From a virus: DNA of 36,627 bases. The position numbers and the translations under genes were made by a program. Position 1 is the first letter of the stretch. Each line of letters opens with the position of its first letter. The stretch is taken from positions 1 through 36,627 of the IMG/VR virus record IMGVR_UViG_3300047317_000696, one strand, 5' to 3'. This document shows, piece by piece, positions 32,664 through 36,627 of this stretch. The notes below the pieces were generated by a model. The model did not search any database, had not been told where the DNA came from, and saw only the letters and a program-made list of their open reading frames with translations.

Positions 32664-32900
32664 TTAGCACATGAGCTGCCGCTGGTCGGTGTTTTGCCTA
32701 GCCGTTGCAAAGGCGAGGTCCACGATCTCGTAAAGATCGTATCGCGTGACGTTGGGCAGGGTGGAGACGAGCAGTGCGCAGACCGCGGTCACGAACTGGG
32801 CATAGCCGTTCCCGTCGTCTTCCTCGAGCTCGGTAATTGCTGCGTTTATCTGCTCACTTATGTTGCGAAGGATGTCAACAGGCACAAAGAATTGTAGCAT
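32664..32900 (-). CDS. Hypothetical helical protein, 78 residues
   Basis: Start at the ATG at 32900; the longer frame is antisense to the next plus gene. The product is all-helical by pattern (VDILRNISEQINAAITELEE; YAQFVTAVCALLVSTLPNV), with a central hydrophobic segment too short and too polar at its ends to be a sure membrane span. Divergent from the next gene with six bases between start codons. It ends 16 bases before the HTH gene and is probably co-transcribed with it. Confidence 0.58.
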   Translation of the reverse strand: MLQFFVPVDILRNISEQINAAITELEEDDGNGYAQFVTAVCALLVSTLPNVTRYDLYEIVDLAFATARQNTDQRQLMC

Positions 32901-32906
32901 TGGCCC

Positions 32907-33305
32907 ATGACCGACGACCTGAAGCGATACACCTCCGACTTCGGCCTGTATTACGACCGCAAGGGTACGCCGCTCACCGAAGACGAATACATGGCCATCC
33001 TTCGGTCGCCGGGCTACCAGGACATGCGCCGGGTCTGCATCGACGAGCTCGACGGGATCTTGTGCTCGACCGTCTGGCTCTGCCTCAACCACAACTACGG
33101 CTCGGGGCCGCCGCTCATCTTCGAGACGATGGTTTTCGATAGGAAGAGCGAGCACCCATGGTGCGAGGGCTACATGGCGCGCTACTCGACCCTTGAGGAG
33201 GCCATCGCAGGTCATAGGCGGGTCTGGGCGGTGATCAAGCGCGCGCTGGCTAACCCGGCGCTGCCTCGCGATATGGAACTTCTGCTAGGCTCGGGCGATG
33301 AGTGA
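32907..33305 (+). CDS. Conserved phage hypothetical protein, 132 residues
   Basis: Contains the recurring phage pattern STVWLCLNHNYGSGPPLIFE followed by TMVFDRKSEHPWC (residues about 54-87), then YSTLEEAIAGHRRVW (98-112). Related proteins occur in many actinobacteriophages and proteobacterial phages; their function is unknown. It overlaps the next gene by eight bases. No enzymatic residues can be assigned. Confidence 0.75.
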   Translation: MTDDLKRYTSDFGLYYDRKGTPLTEDEYMAILRSPGYQDMRRVCIDELDGILCSTVWLCLNHNYGSGPPLIFETMVFDRKSEHPWCEGYMARYSTLEEAIAGHRRVWAVIKRALANPALPRDMELLLGSGDE

Positions 33306-33585
33306 TTCGGAAAACTACGCCCTCGTGCTTAGGAAATGCGCGACGCTGCTCCTACCCGAGGGCATGACCGTGACGGTGCTCGTGCACTCGGCCGACTTAG
33401 GCGAGACCGGGATCTCGTCGACTCTGCCGTCTGAACAGCTTGTGCGCGGCGTACTCGCTGACTCGCTGGGGCGGATGCTGGCTCGGGTCGCTCAGGGGCC
33501 GGAGGAGGCCAGTAACCAGGCTGACTTTGACGTGGCGGTACTGAGGAGCTACAACATCGCATCGTCTTCCTCCTCGAGCTCGTGA
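33298..33585 (+). CDS. Hypothetical protein with poly-serine end, 95 residues
   Basis: Begins inside the stop region of the previous gene (GATGAGTGA). The first 80 residues have a mixed pattern with a strand (GMTVTVLVHSADL) and a helix (LADSLGRMLARVA). The end is a run of seven serines, encoded by TCG/TCC/AGC codons that are antisense to the acidic DE-rich end of the convergent gene. No family recognised. Confidence 0.58.
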   Translation: MSDSENYALVLRKCATLLLPEGMTVTVLVHSADLGETGISSTLPSEQLVRGVLADSLGRMLARVAQGPEEASNQADFDVAVLRSYNIASSSSSSS

Positions 33586-33764
33586 CCGGCTAGCTCATCG
33601 TTGCCGAACGCGACCATCGCTTCGAAGACTAAGGCAGCCTCGGGCGGGAAGGGGTTCAGCTCTTTGAGGTCTCGGCCATACGTCGGAACCGGGACCTTGA
33701 ACGCCTGAGCTGTGTAGATGCGCGCCCGCTCGTAAATCGCGCATAGGTCGCAGCACGTTTTCAT
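33549..33764 (-). CDS. Small hypothetical protein with N-terminal cysteines, 71 residues
   Basis: Last gene of a five-gene minus cluster in which every stop overlaps the next start (ATGA). The N-terminus MKTCCDLCAIYERA has three cysteines; the C-terminus is acidic (GHELEEEDDAML). The size, spacing and coupling support it being expressed. No family recognised. Confidence 0.58.
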   Translation of the reverse strand: MKTCCDLCAIYERARIYTAQAFKVPVPTYGRDLKELNPFPPEAALVFEAMVAFGNDELAGHELEEEDDAML

Positions 33765-33970
33765 CCCCAGATCTCTCCGGCTGGGTGCTGCTCGACGAGC
33801 TTTCGGGCCTCGGGCTTGAATCTGGTGAGCGCTGCGCGGGCCTCCTCGAGCGAGCTGTATGTGTCTTCGAGCTCATCGAACGTGAGGCTGTGGGGCAGGA
33901 CATCGATGAACTTCAGATGCCACTTACCGTCGTACTCATGAAGGAAACACACTTGTAAGACAATTGTCAT
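33761..33970 (-). CDS. Small hypothetical protein, 69 residues
   Basis: ATGA overlaps on both sides. A likely small alpha/beta protein: strands at VLQVCFLHEY and WHLKFIDVLP, then a helix in YSSLEEARAALTRFKPEARKLV. The pattern Y-S/T-[ST]-LEEARA is common in small phage proteins, but I cannot name the family. Confidence 0.6.
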   Translation of the reverse strand: MTIVLQVCFLHEYDGKWHLKFIDVLPHSLTFDELEDTYSSLEEARAALTRFKPEARKLVEQHPAGEIWG

Positions 33971-34164
33971 AGCGGCCCGTGCGCCTCGTCGGCGAACTCT
34001 TTGGCGAGACGACTCACCTGGTTGAGAAGATCACCCCGCGCGAAAAGGCCCTGCGCTGCGGCGTTATAGGTCTGATGCCAGCGGTTGATCCGCTCGTTTT
34101 CGCGCAGATATTCAGTCATGTTGGCTCCGCTCTCGGGACCTGGCACGTCGTTCTGGTACTTCAT
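33967..34164 (-). CDS. 'TYNAA' small phage protein, paralogue 3, 65 residues
   Basis: One of three adjacent related genes. Shared core: WHQTYNAAAQGL (29-40), a second helix VSRLAKEFADEAHGPL (50-65) that ends the protein. It also begins MKY like the other two. Similar TYNAA/FNAA-containing small proteins occur widely in phages and prophages with no known function. ATGA overlaps on both sides. Confidence 0.72.
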   Translation of the reverse strand: MKYQNDVPGPESGANMTEYLRENERINRWHQTYNAAAQGLFARGDLLNQVSRLAKEFADEAHGPL

Positions 34165-34367
34165 AACGGCCCGTGCGCGAGGTCAGCAGCGTCTTTCGCG
34201 ATGGCGTGCATGTCCTTCGGCGAGTTGACGTTGCGGATGTACAGAGCGTTTAGCGCCGCGTTGTAGGTGTCATGCCAGCAGTTGACGCGCGCCCATTCCT
34301 GCTCCCACCTGCGCTCTTCTTCGCTGCCCTCGTCGATAGGTCGAGCCTTCTCATGGCCGTATTTCAT
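34161..34367 (-). CDS. 'TYNAA' small phage protein, paralogue 2, 68 residues
   Basis: Middle copy of the tandem triplet. Core WHDTYNAALNAL (31-42) and end helix MHAIAKDAADLAHGPL (53-68). The N-terminus is longer and acidic/basic (EEERRWEQEWARVNC) compared with paralogue 3. The stop junction CCGTTATGA repeats the junction of paralogue 3, showing that the duplication included the overlap. Confidence 0.72.
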   Translation of the reverse strand: MKYGHEKARPIDEGSEEERRWEQEWARVNCWHDTYNAALNALYIRNVNSPKDMHAIAKDAADLAHGPL

Positions 34368-34579
34368 GGCACCCCGTGCGTCTCGTCAGCGACATGCCGC
34401 GCAATCTCGATAGCCTCGTTGCTTAGAGAGCCGTGAGCCAAGCTGCCTTGTACGGCGGCGTTATAAGTCGCGTGCCAGAACCTGACACGCTCTCGCTCAC
34501 GTGCGACGGCCACTTGACGCTCGCGATTTGGCTCTTGGTACTCGGGCTCGGGGAACTCGATCTCGGCGGGGTATTTCAT
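34364..34579 (-). CDS. 'TYNAA' small phage protein, paralogue 1, 71 residues
   Basis: First copy of the triplet and first gene of the five-gene minus cluster. Start at the ATG at 34579, the MKY start shared by the copies; the longer frame is antisense to the next plus gene. Core WHATYNAAVQGS (35-46) and end EIARHVADETHGVP (58-71). The N-terminal 30 residues are proline/glutamate-rich and unlike the other copies. No strong ribosome site seen. Confidence 0.7.
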   Translation of the reverse strand: MKYPAEIEFPEPEYQEPNRERQVAVARERERVRFWHATYNAAVQGSLAHGSLSNEAIEIARHVADETHGVP

Positions 34580-34655
34580 GGGGTCAGAGTAATATGGGCC
34601 GAGGCGAGGCGAAATAGCCTCGAAATCCAAGGTACGGGGGTCTATACCGCCAGAT

Positions 34656-35009
34656 ATGCTGATCTTCGGACCGGAACGGTGGGCGCCTGCCGAGTACAAG
34701 CTCGTAGAAACGCCTGTCGGCCAGGCATGCTTGTCATGCGGTGAGCTCATTGCCGAGGGTGACTCAGGCACGATCACGGCTGTTGTTCGAGAGAAGGGGA
34801 AGGCAACGACGTCTCCCCAGCATCGCGAGTGCTTTCTGCGCCGCATCGTAGGGTCTGTCGGCCATCAGCAAGGCACTTGCTCTTGCTACGGCGGCCAGCT
34901 CGAAGACCCACTCGAGATGACCAAGCGCGAGGCGGCCATTGCTGCGGTCAAACTGTTTGAAAGGCGGACATGCCACGCACCTCGCGTAGCCAGCGATTGG
35001 ATCGAATAG
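34656..35009 (+). CDS. Conserved zinc-cysteine phage protein, 117 residues
   Basis: Pattern well known from phages: CLSCGELIAEGDSGTI (C25, C28), PQHRECFLRRIVGSVGHQ (H56, C59, H70), then CSCYGG (C75, C77) and LEDPLEMTKREAAIAAV (82-98). Six Cys/His ligands fit one or two zinc sites. Function unknown. It is divergent from the triplet cluster with 76 bases between start codons, where the promoters of both must lie or overlap, and it is the last gene before the long noncoding stretch. Confidence 0.78.
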   Translation: MLIFGPERWAPAEYKLVETPVGQACLSCGELIAEGDSGTITAVVREKGKATTSPQHRECFLRRIVGSVGHQQGTCSCYGGQLEDPLEMTKREAAIAAVKLFERRTCHAPRVASDWIE

Positions 35010-35253
35010 CTTTCAACCGGGCACGTCGCCGCTGCCGCTGGCCAGTACCACTCGAGCTTCGCTTTCGCATATACACAGAGCTGGGGTTTTGGCCCCTTGT
35101 GAAACCAAAACACGCGCGAAGAACGAGGGGCTAGGCGCTTGCGTGCGCATACCTGTAGGCCCACGCGAAAACAGGATCGGCCTCGAGCAAGTGTACCCCG
35201 GTCGCTCCCACCGCCTCGCGCGCACGCGCACGAGCTACGCGGGCTGATCGCTC

Positions 35254-35291
35254 CGCGAGCTGAGGGGATGCTACGCGAGCTGAGGGGATGC
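35254..35291. repeat. Two-copy 18-base direct repeat
   Basis: CGCGAGCTGAGGGGATGC occurs at 35254-35271 and 35274-35291, period 20, separated by TA. The second copy runs straight into the ATGCCAT-GGGG-ATGGCAT hairpin. Confidence 0.9.
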
Positions 35292-35362
35292 CATGGGGAT
35301 GGCATGACTCGCGAGACGTGCGAGGCAAGACTCGTCGCTGTAGCAGCCTATAGGCGGTCGCC

Positions 35363-35407
35363 GAGCTAGCGCCGAGGTCGAGCTAGCGCCGAGGTCGAGC
35401 TAGCGCC
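35363..35407. repeat. Tandem 17-base repeat, 2.6 copies
   Basis: GAGCTAGCGCCGAGGTC occurs at 35363-35379 and 35380-35396 without a gap, with a partial third copy (GAGCTAGCGCC) at 35397-35407. The unit includes the palindrome GCTAGC. Iteron-like in arrangement, but too few copies for a firm origin call. Confidence 0.9.
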
Positions 35408-35413
35408 GCTGCG

Positions 35414-35472
35414 CGCCACGTCGTGCGAGCAATCGAGCCTCGGCGCCGAGGTCGCACCCTCATGACGTGGCG
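35414..35472 (+). ncRNA. Nested stem structure (possible RNA)
   Basis: CGCCACGTC (35414-35422) pairs with GACGTGGCG (35464-35472), nine perfect pairs. Directly inside, GTGCGA (35423-35428) pairs with TCGCAC (35452-35457). Innermost, CCTCGGCGCCGAGG (35438-35451) is a perfect palindrome. The three stems are colinear and stack on one side. A variant of the 21 bases at 35433-35453 recurs at 35564-35584 with two differences. Confidence 0.6.
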
Positions 35473-35584
35473 GCGTTACAGCCTAGCTGCATTTGGCCAT
35501 TAGCAGGTGTTGAGAAACGATCGTTATGCGACAGCGGCGGAATATTCCGTTAGCGTAGCGTCGTCGAGCCTCGGCACCGATGTC

Positions 35585-35624
35585 CCCAAGTGGGTACACT
35601 CGATGCTTTTCTGTCGAGCTTGGG
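35585..35624 (+). ncRNA. Two-part stem-loop
   Basis: CCCAAG (35585-35590) pairs with CTTGGG (35619-35624) and CTCGA (35599-35603) pairs with TCGAG (35614-35618), with an eight-base bulge on the 5' side and a T-rich loop. Followed at once by four tandem TCGC units (35625-35640). Confidence 0.5.
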
Positions 35625-35658
35625 TCGCTCGCTCGCTCGCAAAACGTATATGATCGTA

Positions 35659-35688
35659 TTGTCATATAGTGTCACTCGGCTATGACAA
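35659..35688. repeat. Eight-base inverted repeat TTGTCATA/TATGACAA
   Basis: TTGTCATA (35659-35666) and TATGACAA (35681-35688), 14 bases apart. It also reads as a weak promoter pair (TTGTCA, 16-base spacer, TATGAC) on the plus strand. May be an operator or an RNA stem. Confidence 0.55.
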
Positions 35689-35820
35689 AATTGTCCGGCC
35701 TTTCCAGCGTTTTCGGTTTTGCGCGCGACTCGCCTCGATTGCCTCGAAGATTCATTGCACGGCCTAAACCCTCGAAAGCACCACGGTTCGCGGCCATCTA
35801 GATACCTTCTATCTCGCATC

Positions 35821-35849
35821 TTGACGTTTTCTTGCTCGAAGCATGTAGA
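35821..35849 (+). promoter_or_regulatory. Candidate promoter TTGACG-17-TGTAGA
   Basis: TTGACG at 35821-35826, a 17-base spacer, then TGTAGA at 35844-35849. It lies about 130 bases upstream of the boxA-like site and the structured leader, and would drive the right-hand plus-strand genes. The -10 is imperfect. Confidence 0.4.
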
Positions 35850-35980
35850 CAGTCGCCGCTGAATCGAATAGAGCTAGCCAAGTCAACGTCACTTGCTGCT
35901 CAGGAGGCAGCCGCAACGAGATCCGCCGCCACGCGCGGCAAACCAGCCACCCCTAACCGGCCGCTCCCGCGTGTGGCCAG

Positions 35981-35994
35981 CGCTCTTTGAAAAC
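35981..35994 (+). promoter_or_regulatory. boxA-like antitermination sequence
   Basis: CGCTCTTTGAAAAC. The first seven bases equal the start of lambda nut boxA (CGCTCTT), and CTCTTTGAAAA is also the form found in rRNA leader/spacer boxA sites. It is followed by two stem-loop elements and then by genes with strong ribosome sites, an arrangement like a nut or put leader. Identification is by sequence likeness only. Confidence 0.45.
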
Positions 35995-36004
35995 TGAATA
36001 GCAA

Positions 36005-36137
36005 CGCACCATCAGCCCTAGGGGCTGTCGTGCGATGGCACGGATTGTGACCTTGAGAGGGTCGCAGTCTGGCAACGGGTTGGCGTAGCGCAGGTGAGAG
36101 CGCGCGGCGCCAACCTACATGCCAGATTAGGGTCACA
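36005..36137 (+). ncRNA. Structured leader: hairpin plus four nested colinear stems
   Basis: First hairpin: CGCAC (36005-36009)/GTGCG (36030-36034) with inner CAGCCC (36013-36018)/GGGCTG (36022-36027). Second element, four nested stems: TGTGACC (36046-36052)/GGTCACA (36131-36137), TCTGGCA (36068-36074)/TGCCAGA (36120-36126), GGTTGGCG (36078-36085)/CGCCAACC (36108-36115), GCGC (36088-36091)/GCGC (36100-36103) with loop AGGTGAGA. All pairs are perfect Watson-Crick. It ends 27 bases before the start codon of the next gene, leaving the ribosome site GGAGG free. Confidence 0.72.
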
Positions 36138-36163
36138 GTGGCCCCGATCTGTGGAGGCTAACC

Positions 36164-36451
36164 ATGGCAACTAGGTATAGTGGCAGTCTGACTATATATG
36201 TCAGACTGTTACCTGATAGTATCAATTACACCGCAAGCATAAGGCGTGAGGGTTGCTCTATATCGATGCAACGCAACTTGCGCTTGTCTGCCGATGCGGC
36301 TGGCAAGATTGCAGCCGATAGTGCCGAGGCATACGACGCAATCGCTCACTCTGCTTTGTCGTTTGGCACAAGCGAGCATGGCGACGACGTTGGCTCGTTT
36401 GCTGAACTGGATCCTAACACGGATAGTTGGCTCATTCGCCGCCGTAAGTAG
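36164..36451 (+). CDS. Small conserved phage protein, 95 residues
   Basis: The ATG is preceded by GTGGAGG with a six-base spacer, the strongest ribosome site type in the window. N-terminus MATRYSGSLTIYVRLL and the segment ADSAEAYDAIAHSALSFG (51-68) match a pattern I know from small phage proteins of unknown function. Codons are less GC-biased than in the structural genes. A nine-pair hairpin, CAGTCTGAC (36184-36192)/GTCAGACTG (36200-36208) with loop TATATAT, lies within codons 7-15. It is the first gene after the structured leader. Confidence 0.7.
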   Translation: MATRYSGSLTIYVRLLPDSINYTASIRREGCSISMQRNLRLSADAAGKIAADSAEAYDAIAHSALSFGTSEHGDDVGSFAELDPNTDSWLIRRRK

Positions 36452-36460
36452 CGTCACGAT

Positions 36461-36486
36461 AGCCTAGCGGCATAGGTCGCTAGGCT
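36461..36486 (+). terminator. Intercistronic hairpin
   Basis: AGCCTAGCG (36461-36469) pairs with CGCTAGGCT (36478-36486), nine perfect pairs with an eight-base loop; CAC and GTG flank it and can extend the stem across a small internal loop. No T run follows, so it is more likely a processing or stabilising element than a terminator. Confidence 0.5.
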
Positions 36487-36515
36487 GTAGTGGCACTATA
36501 TGTGGAGGTAGTAAC

Positions 36516-36627
36516 ATGGCACGACTAGTCACTGGCAAGGGTCAACTGCACAAGGTATTCGCATCGGCAGATGAGCCAATCGCGATTAGCTTACAGTTTG
36601 ACGATGCAGCCGATGCACGCGTAGCAA
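36516..36627 (+). CDS. Small phage protein, N-terminal part
   Basis: Open to the right edge, 37 codons seen. The ATG follows GTGGAGGTAGTAAC, nearly the same leader as the gene before it (TGTGGAGG then ATGGCA in both). The visible part, starting MARLVTGKGQLHKVFASADE and then acidic (FDDAADARVA), does not identify a family. Confidence 0.65.
   Translation, partial: MARLVTGKGQLHKVFASADEPIAISLQFDDAADARVA

Larger units (their letters stand above)
35010..36163. other. 1.15 kb noncoding region rich in nested inverted repeats
   Basis: No frame in this stretch has coding quality, a ribosome site or a recognisable product. It holds many perfect inverted repeats and short palindromes: GTTTTGG/CCAAAAC (35086/35105), CGCGG/CCGCG (35237/35253 region), ATGCCAT-GGGG-ATGGCAT (35288-35305), GCCTATAGGC (35347-35356), AACGATCGTT (35516-35525), CGGAATATTCCG (35538-35549), GCCGC-CACGC-GCGGC (about 35926-35940), plus the separate elements listed below. 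The density suggests either a large structured RNA or a cis-acting control/replication region. Everything lies between plus-strand genes. Confidence 0.7.

Noticed and set aside
35363-35407. Possible CRISPR-like repeats
   Set aside because: The units are directly joined without spacers, only 2.6 copies, and no cas gene is nearby.
35550-35819. 89-codon minus-strand frame in the noncoding region
   Set aside because: No ribosome site, odd composition, and it runs across perfect inverted repeats; no recognisable product.
36078-36115. tRNA-like sequence (TAGCGCAGGTGAGAGCGC resembles a D-arm)
   Set aside because: The flanking stem closes after 22 bases and there is no anticodon stem, no T-arm (GTTCGA) and no acceptor partner at the right distance. 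It fits the nested stem element better.
35900-36136. 78-codon minus-strand frame across the structured leader
   Set aside because: Antisense of the stem elements, no ribosome site, and Arg/Ala-biased sequence typical of chance frames in GC-rich DNA.

Overview
The window is a stretch of a tailed double-stranded DNA bacteriophage genome, not bacterial chromosome. It carries a family A DNA polymerase, a recognisable large terminase, portal, scaffold, major capsid protein and head-tail adaptor, and dense runs of genes whose stop and start codons overlap. No tape-measure, sheath or baseplate gene is seen. An adaptor, a nozzle-like protein and very large internal-type virion proteins are present, so a short-tailed (podovirus) particle is most likely, with a head-tail module resembling the SU10/phiEco32 type. 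The base composition is GC-rich. The host cannot be named from the sequence. Both ends are cut inside genes (DNA polymerase at the left, a small gene at the right), so this is only part of the genome.

Layout. (1) Positions 1-8546, mostly plus strand: DNA replication, nucleotide metabolism and nucleic-acid processing. The order is DNA polymerase A, VRR-NUC nuclease, small membrane protein, dATP/dGTP diphosphohydrolase-like protein, phage adenine methyltransferase, Cas4/RecB-like PD-(D/E)XK nuclease, HAD deoxyribonucleotidase, a zinc-binding small protein, an HNH domain fused to an RNA ligase, and two helix-turn-helix proteins. One amidase-fold gene is inserted on the opposite strand and has lost its zinc ligands. 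The plus block ends at a strong terminator. (2) Positions 8533-32018, minus strand: the virion operon. Read in its own direction it runs from two unknown genes through a 602-residue low-complexity protein, large terminase, portal, scaffold, capsid, adaptor and nozzle-like protein to three large internal/ejection-type proteins and two small terminal genes. Two sites share the 9-mer TGTTATAAT (extended -10), one before the 602-residue gene and one before the capsid gene; they are the best promoter candidates. The capsid gene also has a long hairpin leader and a hairpin behind it. (3) Positions 32017-35009: small genes on alternating strands, including a likely small terminase, three tandem paralogues of one small phage family, and two zinc-cysteine proteins. 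(4) Positions 35010-36163: about 1.15 kb without a credible gene, full of nested inverted repeats, two tandem repeat arrays, a promoter-like site, a boxA-like sequence and a nested stem structure. (5) 36164-36627: two small plus-strand genes with strong ribosome binding sites.

Most worth following up: the structured noncoding region with its boxA-like leader (a candidate large phage RNA and/or antitermination site), the HNH-RNA ligase fusion, the zinc-less amidase, the shared extended -10 promoters with the capsid leader hairpin, and the proline-rich motif array in the 1395-residue virion protein. All family names come from motif recognition by eye; no database search was possible.
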